A stretch of DNA of 49,053 nt, from positions 1 to 49,053 of the forward strand of contig NZ_JAFLDT010000024.1 of the NCBI RefSeq assembly GCF_017302315.1, in the 5' to 3' direction. This DNA comes from Zoogloea sp. GTDB taxonomy: Bacteria > Pseudomonadota > Gammaproteobacteria > Burkholderiales > Rhodocyclaceae. This document shows, piece by piece, positions 7,531-13,895 of the stretch (the stretch's first letter is position 1; every line of letters begins with the position of its first letter). Position numbers and translations under genes: made by a program. Below the pieces are notes generated by a model. The model did no database searches, had not been told where the DNA came from, and saw nothing but the letters and a program-made list of their open reading frames with translations.

Positions 7531-8685
7531 TCAGGCGTTCGAGACAGCAGTCACCGCCGTCACAAAATCCACACCCGGGTGGGTGGCCTGGTAATCCAGG
7601 GCGCGGGCACGCAGCGCGGCGGATTCGCCGTCCACGTGATAGCCGCGAGGGGCCGCAAAACTCACAGTGCCGGAGTCACCCCCGGCCGCCCGGGCGTTGG
7701 TGGCCACCTCCTCGGCAAACTCCGGCGCCACCGGCGCAGCCTGCAAGTAGCCGCGCACAGCATCAAGCAGCGGCGCCCTGGCATCGCCCTCGCCAAACTC
7801 CACGGGCTCAGCCTGGCTGGCGATGCAATCCAGCGTGGCCACCACCACATCACGATGGGCGGGCGGCAGCCGGCCGGCCGTCACCAGGCCATCGGCAAAC
7901 GCCACGTTGGCGGCATGGCGCTCGGCAGCGGCACGGGTGCGCGCCTCGGCGTCAGACGCAGCTACACGAGCACGCAGCGCAGCGTTCTCCGCCTCAAGGG
8001 CGGCTTTTTCTTCAGGGGTCACAGGGGTCTCCGGAGAGGACGGGTCAGAGAAGGCCGCCGCCGTGGGCGTGGCCGTGGGGGAATCTTCAGCAAGCTCTTC
8101 GTCGATCTCGCGCTGAGCCGCCCGCTCCAGGCCCTCGACGAGATACGAGGGCACAACCTGGTCGGCTTCATCCACGCCAAACTTGCCCAGCACCCACTCA
8201 CGCAGCCGGCGCCACAGGCCGGCGTTGTCGGCATCGTCCCAGGCCGAGAACTCGACAATGCCCGCATCGTCGGCAGCAAACTCCGGCGTGCGCAGGCCCT
8301 TCAGGGCCGGGGGCTGGGCACCCAGAAAGCCGACATGGCGCAGGTAATAGGCGCCGGGGACGGGGTTGGCAGGAGCATCCGGCGCCCAGAAGCTGGCGCT
8401 GATGTGCGCGAAGCGCTTGTTGTTTACGAGCTCGGCAAACTCGGGCTCCACATCAGCCGGGGTGGCCTCAATACCGATGGCCGAAAACGTGATGCCATCC
8501 ACCCAGCCGTAGGCCGGGGCATCGACGCGGGGGTGCCCCACAACGAGCGGTGCTCGCCACTTGGCCGGGTCGTACGCCAGGCAGGTGGCCTGCAGGTCGG
8601 ATTCAGAAAACGAGATCGCCGCGCCCGACATCGCCGTGTGGCGGCCGGGGCGGAAGATGTGGAGGGGTTTGGCGGTGGAGTGCAT
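7531..8685 (-). CDS. Prohead protease/scaffold (Mu gpI-like)
   Basis: The 384-residue protein has an N-terminal protease domain (residues about 20-175, with APLVVGHPRVDAPAYGWVDG and FAHISASFWAP, giving the expected His and Ser-containing segments) and a C-terminal scaffold region with coiled coil at about 225-285 (EEKAALEAENAALRARVAA). Mu protein I and its relatives have the same layout. It cleaves itself and scaffold during prohead maturation. No gpG gene lies upstream as it would in Mu; instead a 195-base gap and a cargo gene are found. No obvious Shine-Dalgarno precedes the ATG at 8685, and the Met 18 residues in is a possible alternative. Confidence 0.85.
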   Translation of the reverse strand: MHSTAKPLHIFRPGRHTAMSGAAISFSESDLQATCLAYDPAKWRAPLVVGHPRVDAPAYGWVDGITFSAIGIEATPADVEPEFAELVNNKRFAHISASFWAPDAPANPVPGAYYLRHVGFLGAQPPALKGLRTPEFAADDAGIVEFSAWDDADNAGLWRRLREWVLGKFGVDEADQVVPSYLVEGLERAAQREIDEELAEDSPTATPTAAAFSDPSSPETPVTPEEKAALEAENAALRARVAASDAEARTRAAAERHAANVAFADGLVTAGRLPPAHRDVVVATLDCIASQAEPVEFGEGDARAPLLDAVRGYLQAAPVAPEFAEEVATNARAAGGDSGTVSFAAPRGYHVDGESAALRARALDYQATHPGVDFVTAVTAVSNA

Positions 8686-8791
8686 GCCCGCAGTTTCGCG
8701 GGCGCGCGGGGCGATTCGGAGGGGGGAGGGTGCCCCCAGTGCCGGGGGGGGGGAACTAGAGGGGGACGAGCGGGGCGGAAAGGCTCGGCGA

Positions 8792-8807
8792 GCGGTTTAT
8801 AAACCGC
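8792..8807. promoter_or_regulatory. 16-bp perfect palindrome upstream of the head operon
   Basis: GCGGTTTATAAACCGC is perfectly symmetrical and lies in the 195-base gap between the protease gene and the upstream cargo gene. It has an AT-rich centre in a GC-rich gap and could be an operator. A run of ten G residues (8744-8753) and other G-runs lie between it and the protease start. Confidence 0.4.
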
Positions 8808-8880
8808 GTGGCGGGCCCGTAGCAGGCTCGCCCAGGGAAGCGCGGGCGTCAGTGGTGGAAAAACGCGCCCCGGGCGTCAG

Positions 8881-9774
8881 TTACTTGATCACACTCCTTA
8901 GCATGATGTGATGGGGAATCAACTTCACTCCATCCTTGTCAAGGGCATAGTAAATAGATATGTCAGCTCGGACCTTGAGTTTTCCCGCCACGTCGATAGG
9001 GCTTACTCCATCCGCCAACTCAAGCTTGATACGGCGGTCGATCTTTCCCGGCAACAGCGCTGCCCAGCCGCTTCTTGCGCTATCAAGGTTTGTCGCCCGA
9101 ATTTCCAAGTCGACATCCAGCATGTGCTCAACCTTCTGCTGAACCTCGATCTCCACAGTCTTTGGCGTGGCCTTGACGACATCTGGTGGAAACACGAGCC
9201 CACTGCTTTCATCGAATGTAATGCTGGCTTGACTATCCAACCGGGCTGGTTTCAACACTTTCACAGCACTATTTGCCAGCGCTTTCTTATCAACTACCGC
9301 AGCCTCGACGATCGCCTTGAAAGCCTCTGGCGTCAAATCCACCTGTCCAGCCCCAAGGTTGATGATCACGTTATTGTTCGCAGTGATCGTTGTTGTGGCA
9401 GCCCCTTTCTGAGCCGTTGCAGCCAAATAGGCACCGTAACCTACCAAGGCAGTCAAGACCGATCCGATCAAAATATTGCGCGCCATAGGCTTCTCCAACT
9501 TGCCTCGTACCTTGTCCAGAAAGGCGTTCAAATCATCTTCGGACTTGAAAAACAGCTTGATCAGCACGGTCTCCATCAAGCTACCGGTCTCTAGGTGCTC
9601 GACAAAGATCTCCACGCGATCAATCTCGACTCCCGTGAGCCCATGCAATACCCGTGGGCTCATCCGGATCACCTGTTCAAGGCCCAATAGGGAATCTACG
9701 ATCTCCCGGATAGGGACAGGCTCGCGGTTCGAATAATAGACTTGGTGAGTAGTCGAAAAAACAAAACTGGTCAT
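8881..9774 (-). CDS. Low-GC membrane-anchored cargo protein of unknown function
   Basis: A 297-residue protein I cannot assign. Residues 1-95 form a mixed alpha/beta domain. A single membrane segment spans about 100-120 (ILIGSVLTALVGYGAYLAAT). It is followed by NNNVIINLGAGQVDLTPEAF and a C-terminal beta-rich domain to 297. G+C is much lower (near 50%) than in neighbouring phage genes, a sign of separate acquisition. It sits at the junction between the regulatory genes and the head operon. Superinfection exclusion or another lysogenic-conversion role is possible but is only inference from location. Confidence 0.7.
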   Translation of the reverse strand: MTSFVFSTTHQVYYSNREPVPIREIVDSLLGLEQVIRMSPRVLHGLTGVEIDRVEIFVEHLETGSLMETVLIKLFFKSEDDLNAFLDKVRGKLEKPMARNILIGSVLTALVGYGAYLAATAQKGAATTTITANNNVIINLGAGQVDLTPEAFKAIVEAAVVDKKALANSAVKVLKPARLDSQASITFDESSGLVFPPDVVKATPKTVEIEVQQKVEHMLDVDLEIRATNLDSARSGWAALLPGKIDRRIKLELADGVSPIDVAGKLKVRADISIYYALDKDGVKLIPHHIMLRSVIK

Positions 9775-9844
9775 GCGGATCTAGGCTTTCACTTGATTTC
9801 TGGAGAACGGGCGGCATAACAGCGCTCGCCCAGGGTAGATACAC

Positions 9845-10282
9845 TCACTTCGAGAAGCACTCTGAAAAGTGCTGCGCCTCGTACTCCTTCTTGCGCCTGT
9901 CGGCATCGTCGCGGTAGCGCTGCGTCACGTACAGCTCGCGCTCATGATCTGCCGCCTTGGCCCGGGCCTGGTAGCCCGAGCACTTCGACTCGTGGCGGGC
10001 TTCTGCCGCCGCCCGCTGCGATCGCTCGACCCGTCGTTCCATTTCCAACTGGGCGTGCTCCCGGTCAATCTCGGCCACGCCGCGGCGATCTGCCTGCGCG
10101 CGCCGTTGGGCTTCCAGCCGATCACGGCGGCTGGGCTGATGCACGTTGAGCTCAACGACCCTGGTCTTGTCCCCGCACGGCACTTCCGAATAGGTGGTCA
10201 CACCGCCGGTTATGCACTTGAACACCTGGGCGCCGGCAGGCGTGGCGCTGGCCAGCAGGATCATCGACAACAGCACGCGCAT
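9845..10282 (-). CDS. DUF4124-like exported protein
   Basis: A 145-residue protein with a signal peptide (MRVLLSMILLASATPAGA, cleavage after GA) and then VFKCITGGVTTYSEVPC, the DUF4124 pattern with two cysteines likely forming a disulfide. The remainder is a highly charged Arg/Glu/Ala helix (about 60-145), probably coiled coil. Its ATG overlaps the stop of the upstream gene (TGATG), so the two are coupled. DUF4124 proteins are mostly bacterial periplasmic proteins of unknown role, so this looks like a host-derived gene within the phage. Confidence 0.75.
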   Translation of the reverse strand: MRVLLSMILLASATPAGAQVFKCITGGVTTYSEVPCGDKTRVVELNVHQPSRRDRLEAQRRAQADRRGVAEIDREHAQLEMERRVERSQRAAAEARHESKCSGYQARAKAADHERELYVTQRYRDDADRRKKEYEAQHFSECFSK

Positions 10283-10653
10283 CAGCGCCCTCCCAGGATC
10301 ACATTCACAACCCTGGGGTTTGGCATCAGTGCCACCCCCAGGATCAGGGCAATCACGCTCCATATGACCACGGTGATCGCCACCACGCCGCCGGCCATCA
10401 CTATTACAGCGATCAGCCTGCCAAGCCATCCGTAGTACCCGGCCCAAGCCCATGCGCGGTCGAGCAGCCCTGTCCAGGTTGAGTGAAGGCGCCGCTCCAG
10501 GTGCAGCCGACTTTCGGCCACTACCCGCAGCTCTTCGCGCCGGGCCCGAACGGACGGGTCAAATTTGTCATAGATCAGATGGCACCTGGGGCATACCCCG
10601 GCGGGGCCGGCATCCCGGGCTTGCCGGGTGTAGCTGCATTGCGGGCACTGCAT
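10282..10653 (-). CDS. Zinc-ribbon membrane protein
   Basis: A 123-residue protein beginning MQCPQCSYTRQ, with CPQC at 3-6 and CPRC at 22-25, so a four-Cys zinc ribbon. A basic helical linker follows, then hydrophobic segments at about 80-108 (LIAVIVMAGGVVAITVVIWSVIALILGVAL) that could cross the membrane once or twice. It starts directly after the TAG of the 58-residue gene and overlaps the DUF4124 gene, so the three form one transcription unit behind the repressor. Function is unknown. Confidence 0.7.
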   Translation of the reverse strand: MQCPQCSYTRQARDAGPAGVCPRCHLIYDKFDPSVRARREELRVVAESRLHLERRLHSTWTGLLDRAWAWAGYYGWLGRLIAVIVMAGGVVAITVVIWSVIALILGVALMPNPRVVNVILGGR

Positions 10654-10830
10654 CTACTCCCCCCTCCATGGCACATCCACGGTAACCCTATCGGCGCTCA
10701 CAGACAGCCCCTCGAAGCGAAACCGCAAAACAGGACCAGCATCCCCCTCAGCAAGCAAGGCGTCGTCAAGGCCCTTGAGCGCATCAGCAAGTACGCGAAC
10801 CAGCACCTCAGACACATCATCCCGCTTCAT
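10654..10830 (-). CDS. 58-residue protein, first gene of the leftward unit
   Basis: An excellent ribosome binding site (GGAGGATGCT) precedes ATG at 10830. The product begins MKRDDVSEVLVRVLADALKG and ends TVDVPWRGE, with an amphipathic N-terminal helix and beta-like C-terminus. The stop codon abuts the start of the zinc-ribbon gene. I do not recognise the family. Start signal, tight packing and natural composition support a real gene. Confidence 0.65.
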   Translation of the reverse strand: MKRDDVSEVLVRVLADALKGLDDALLAEGDAGPVLRFRFEGLSVSADRVTVDVPWRGE

Positions 10831-10880
10831 AGCATCCTCCGTGAGCTGCGCCTGATGCTATGCAAATTTCAGAAAAATCG

Positions 10881-10898
10881 AAGTGAATCAGTTCACTT
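10881..10898. promoter_or_regulatory. Palindromic operator at the repressor gene stop
   Basis: AAGTGAATCAGTTCACTT has 7-base arms around TCAG and spans the repressor stop codon, 51 bases upstream of the 58-residue gene. Its core GTGAA-N4-TTCAC resembles GTGGAC-TAAA-GTTCAC upstream of the repressor, so both may be repressor sites. A weak minus-strand promoter (TTCACT, 17-base gap, TGCATA) overlaps it. Confidence 0.5.
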
Positions 10899-11549
10899 GA
10901 CCTGACGCAACTGGTCCTGGACTGCGGAATTCGTCACACCTATGCCCGCCCGCTGCCAGGCCATGACGGCCTCGACAACGGCAAACACCTTTGCCGCCGG
11001 CAGCGTGCGCCCTGCTGTGTGCAGCGCATCCAGCACGATGGCAAGCACCTCTTGCTGAGTCAGCCCCGCATGCTCGTTTGTGGGCAGGGGCACCACCGTG
11101 CCTTGAGAGTACCGGATCTGCCCCTGGGAAGATGTCATCGCTGACTGAGCACTCTCGGCACGCCAAGACTGCTGGAGTGCATCTGCAAGCACTTTGGCAT
11201 CCACCACTGGATCACCCATCAAGCACAGCTTCACCCCCTCACGCTCCTGCTCGGGCAGCGGGAGCGCATCGACCAGGCGTGCGGTGGCAGTGATGGCCTG
11301 CATGCGGGCAGCGAACTGATCCTGGGACTCTGCCTGGTGCAGATCACGCACGCCGGTCAGCACGTAGACCACGTCAATCTCAGGCCTCTCAGCAGCCAAC
11401 GCTCGCAGCTCCTTCTCGGGAAAGGAGCCCCTTTTCTTGCGCTCCGAGAACGCCGTCTTGCTCATTCCAAGCGCGACAGCGACCTCTCCGTCCTTGCTGA
11501 CCCGAAGCTCATGCTTAAGACGGTCGAGCGAATCTGAAAAAAAATCCAT
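10893..11549 (-). CDS. Immunity repressor (CI-like)
   Basis: A 218-residue protein with an N-terminal helix-turn-helix of the phage CI type (residues about 10-65: KDGEVAVALGMSKTAFSERKKRG...DVVYVLTG). The C-terminal half is helical and lacks an obvious Ser-Lys LexA-type peptidase motif. It is divergent from the early operon with about 100 bases between, and operator-like palindromes lie at both ends of the gene. It would hold the lysogenic state by blocking the early promoter. In Mu the equivalent gene c lies at the left end; here other phage genes continue beyond it. Confidence 0.85.
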   Translation of the reverse strand: MDFFSDSLDRLKHELRVSKDGEVAVALGMSKTAFSERKKRGSFPEKELRALAAERPEIDVVYVLTGVRDLHQAESQDQFAARMQAITATARLVDALPLPEQEREGVKLCLMGDPVVDAKVLADALQQSWRAESAQSAMTSSQGQIRYSQGTVVPLPTNEHAGLTQQEVLAIVLDALHTAGRTLPAAKVFAVVEAVMAWQRAGIGVTNSAVQDQLRQVK

Positions 11550-11574
11550 ACATCCCTTGCCTGTTCATATAAAT

Positions 11575-11590
11575 GTGGACTAAAGTTCAC
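11575..11590. promoter_or_regulatory. Operator candidate in the divergent control region
   Basis: GTGGACTAAAGTTCAC is a near-perfect inverted repeat 26 bases upstream of the repressor start and 58 bases upstream of the first early gene. AT-rich sequence beside it (CATATAAATG) would suit overlapping divergent promoters. It resembles the palindrome at 10881-10898. The short repeats GCGATCACA and GCGATTCACA follow at about 11615-11632. Confidence 0.5.
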
Positions 11591-11647
11591 ATCACACAAC
11601 GCACCTTGCGTTGCGATCACAGCGATTCACAAACCGGAGCCCTTCCC

Positions 11648-11848
11648 ATGAGCACCCCCAATGCCAACCAGATCAAGCATGCCCTGCGTCAGCAGGGCCA
11701 CACGCTCAAGTCGTGGTCCGAAGCCAACGGCTTCAAGTATCGCGACGTGTCCGAAACCATCCGCGGCATCCGCCGTGGCCACTACGGCGTTGGCCGCGAG
11801 ATCCGCATGAAGCTCGGCCTGCCCCTCGACGAACAACTCGCCGCCTGA
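11648..11848 (+). CDS. Ner-like small DNA-binding regulator
   Basis: A 66-residue protein starting MSTPNANQIKHALRQQGHTL. The segment TLKSWSEANGFKYRDVSETIRG is a helix-turn-helix. Small DNA-binding proteins of this size (Ner in Mu) lie divergent from the repressor as the first early gene and shut down both repressor and early transcription. The longer in-frame opening from 11573 would cross the operator region, so the ATG at 11648 is preferred. GGAGCCCTTCCC upstream provides a reasonable ribosome binding site. Confidence 0.75.
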   Translation: MSTPNANQIKHALRQQGHTLKSWSEANGFKYRDVSETIRGIRRGHYGVGREIRMKLGLPLDEQLAA

Positions 11849-11856
11849 GGCCCGCC

Positions 11857-11985
11857 ATGCAAACCCTCCGCCAGCAAACCAGCATCGACCTGGACGACCT
11901 CAGCATCGGATTTCGCCTTGAGGCCATCAGCGTTTGGTACGAGTTCGACATCGATGCCGCGGACTGTTACGCACTGGGGGCCTGA
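11857..11985 (+). CDS. 42-residue early protein
   Basis: ATG at 11857 lies 8 bases after the stop of the Ner-like gene. The acidic product starts MQTLRQQTSIDLDDLSIGF and contains VWYEFDIDAADCYALGA at its end. I do not recognise it. Packing and composition are in favour, but its short length leaves doubt. Confidence 0.45.
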   Translation: MQTLRQQTSIDLDDLSIGFRLEAISVWYEFDIDAADCYALGA

Positions 11986-12001
11986 ACCCTCACGCCCCGA
12001 A

Positions 12002-12042
12002 GTTTAGCCACACAAAACGCCATTTAGCCCAATCGAAACGGG
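12002..12042 (+). repeat. Tandem TTTAGCC...AAACG direct repeats in the early control region
   Basis: Two copies, GTTTAGCC-N5-AAACG (from 12002) and ATTTAGCC-N6-AAACG (from 12022), sit 20 bases apart in the 93-base gap before the CII-like gene. The same GTTTAGCC-N5-AAAC occurs at 31151 near the likely prophage end. They could be transposase or regulator binding sites. Confidence 0.45.
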
Positions 12043-12078
12043 AATTTGTTCAGAAACCCACCACACCACGCCCTTCCA

Positions 12079-12540
12079 ATGACCACCCGCCATTCACCCC
12101 CCGTGCCAACCAGCCTGCGCCAGGCCTTCGATATGGACAAGGCGCATGCCAACAAGCGCTACCGCCTGACCATTGAGCGCCTGGCCGAGCTGATGAACAC
12201 CACCCCGGCCACGCTCTACAAGTGGATCGAAACCGACAGCATGCCCGCCCGCGCCTTGCTGGCCTGGCAGCACCTTACCGGCGCCAACAACGTGGCCCGC
12301 TACCTGGCCTCGGCCGAGGGCGGTGTGCTCATCAAGATCCCGACCGGCAAGGCGCCGACTGCCGACGACGTGCACATCCTGCAAGCCACGCTCAACGGTG
12401 CCATCGGCGCACTGCTGGGCTTCATCAGCGGCGAGACGGACCAGGCCACCACCCTCGGCAAGCTGGGCGCAGGGCTCGAATCCCTGGCCTGGCACCGGGC
12501 CAACGTCGCCAAGGCCGAACAGCCCGAACTGGAGTTCTGA
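12079..12540 (+). CDS. Phage regulatory protein, CII/CP76-like
   Basis: A 153-residue protein with a helix-turn-helix near residues 28-55 (LTIERLAELMNTTPATLYKWIE) followed by ALLAWQHLTGANNVARYLA and a helical C-terminus (VHILQATLNGAIGALLGF). This layout is that of the phage regulatory CP76/CII-type family, which controls early or replication genes. It lies in the early operon 4 bases before the next HTH gene. The start at 12079 fits a domain beginning RHSPPVPTSLRQAF; an in-frame upstream ATG at 12046 lacks support. Confidence 0.75.
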   Translation: MTTRHSPPVPTSLRQAFDMDKAHANKRYRLTIERLAELMNTTPATLYKWIETDSMPARALLAWQHLTGANNVARYLASAEGGVLIKIPTGKAPTADDVHILQATLNGAIGALLGFISGETDQATTLGKLGAGLESLAWHRANVAKAEQPELEF

Positions 12541-12543
12541 GCC

Positions 12544-12852
12544 ATGGCCAACCCCGCCTACGACAACGCCAGCCAGCAACGAATCCTGCGCCTGCTGCTG
12601 ATCCTCTCGGGCCACGAACAGCACGGCCTGGCCCCGAAAGACCTCTCCGAATCGCTCGACGTCTCTGCCGGAACCATCACCCGGGATCTGCACAACCTGC
12701 GCGAGATGGGCCTGGCGGAAGTGATCCAGGAGACCGGCCGCGTGCGCCTGGGCCCCAAGGTTGTCCAGGTGGCCATTGCCCACATGACCGCCATGGATAG
12801 GGCCACCTCGCAGCTCAACGACATCAAGAACCGCTACTCCAGGGAGCCCTGA
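12544..12852 (+). CDS. Winged-helix regulator (IclR N-domain-like)
   Basis: A 102-residue protein made almost entirely of a winged helix: SQQRILRLLLILSGHEQHGL, then LAPKDLSESLDVSAGTITRDLHNLREMGLAEV and a wing GRVRLGPKVVQVA. Such single-domain proteins are common in the early operons of B3-like phages. The C-terminus is a short helix (MDRATSQLNDIKNRY). It starts 4 bases after the preceding gene and ends 2 bases before the next. The DNA target is not known. Confidence 0.8.
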   Translation: MANPAYDNASQQRILRLLLILSGHEQHGLAPKDLSESLDVSAGTITRDLHNLREMGLAEVIQETGRVRLGPKVVQVAIAHMTAMDRATSQLNDIKNRYSREP

Positions 12853-12853
12853 C

Positions 12854-13885
12854 ATGGGACGCACACCCACACCTCGCACCAACACTGAACCCGCCGTCAT
12901 CGTGAATGATGAGGCCGTGGCCGAGGGCCATGCTGCACTGACAGAGCTGGCTACCATCGAACGGGATCACGAGGCCGCTGTGCGCCAACTGGCCCTCCGG
13001 GTTGGCTACATGCTGCCCGCAGACTGTACCGATCCGGATCTGATTCAGCGCGATATCGCGGCAAACATGCGCCGGTCTGTGGAGTCGTGCTTCGAAGTCG
13101 GCCGCGGCTTGGCAGTACTCAAGCAAGCCTGCGAGCACGGCCAGTTCCTTCCCCGCCTTGAGGATCTTGGAATAGATCACAGCGTTGCGAAGCGCTTCAT
13201 GCAGGCTGCTTTCAAGTTCTCAAATGGTGCGACGTCGCACCATTTGACCAAGGCAATAGGCTCCCAATCCAAGCTCTTCGAGCTGCTCGTCCTCGACGAT
13301 GACCAAACCGAAGAGCTTGAACAGACGGGCCAGACCGGCAGCCTGACCCTTGACGATGTGGCCAGCATGTCGGTGAAGGAGCTCCGTGCCGCCCTGCGTA
13401 AGGAACGCGACACCCGCAAGGCCGAGAAAGACAAGCTCGACGCCACCCACAAAGCCGACCTGCAGGCCAAGGACCGCTTGATGGCCAGCGTGCGCGAACG
13501 TGCCAACAAGGCCGAGGAGAAGCTCGCCCAGCTCGAAACCCACGGCGTCCCCGCTGACGCGCGCCTCAACGAACTCACCGGTGACATCCACAGCCTGGGC
13601 AAGAAGGCCGATGACGCCCTGATCCTGGTCGAACGCATTCTCGAAGCCATCGACCAGGTGGTCACCGACATCTTCGACCGGCCGGAGCACGACCGCCCCG
13701 ACACCAAAGGTGCGGTCGCCCTGGTGCAGCGCGCCCGTGACCAAGGCTTCCGCCTGGCCTCCACGGTGGGCCGCATCCAGGCCATCGTCGATAACTGCCT
13801 GCTGCCGCAGATCGAAGCGCGGGAGATGTACCAGCCCTACACGGCCGAAGACGGCCGCGTGCTGGGCGATGAGGTTGTGGGCTGA
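12854..13885 (+). CDS. DUF3102-like coiled-coil protein
   Basis: The 343-residue protein has an N-terminal helical domain (residues about 30-150) with CFEVGRGLAVLKQACEHGQF and LGIDHSVAKRFMQAAFKFSN, then SQSKLFELLVLDDDQ, as in DUF3102 proteins of Mu-like phages and plasmids. A long charged coiled coil follows (about 180-235, RKERDTRKAEKDKLDATHK), then a helical tail. Function is unproven; relatives are sometimes linked to partition or replication. The gene contains the 28-bp perfect palindrome at 13220-13247. It directly precedes the transposase gene. Confidence 0.75.
   Translation: MGRTPTPRTNTEPAVIVNDEAVAEGHAALTELATIERDHEAAVRQLALRVGYMLPADCTDPDLIQRDIAANMRRSVESCFEVGRGLAVLKQACEHGQFLPRLEDLGIDHSVAKRFMQAAFKFSNGATSHHLTKAIGSQSKLFELLVLDDDQTEELEQTGQTGSLTLDDVASMSVKELRAALRKERDTRKAEKDKLDATHKADLQAKDRLMASVRERANKAEEKLAQLETHGVPADARLNELTGDIHSLGKKADDALILVERILEAIDQVVTDIFDRPEHDRPDTKGAVALVQRARDQGFRLASTVGRIQAIVDNCLLPQIEAREMYQPYTAEDGRVLGDEVVG
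13220..13247. repeat. 28-bp perfect palindrome inside a coding region
   Basis: Each 14-base half (first half TCAAATGGTGCGAC) is the exact reverse complement of the other, with no spacer; the centre is between 13233 and 13234. It codes for SNGATSHHLT in the DUF3102-like gene. Chance occurrence of such a site in 49 kb is unlikely. It could be a binding site for that protein or another regulator. Confidence 0.85.
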
Positions 13886-13895
13886 GGAGCGCGCC

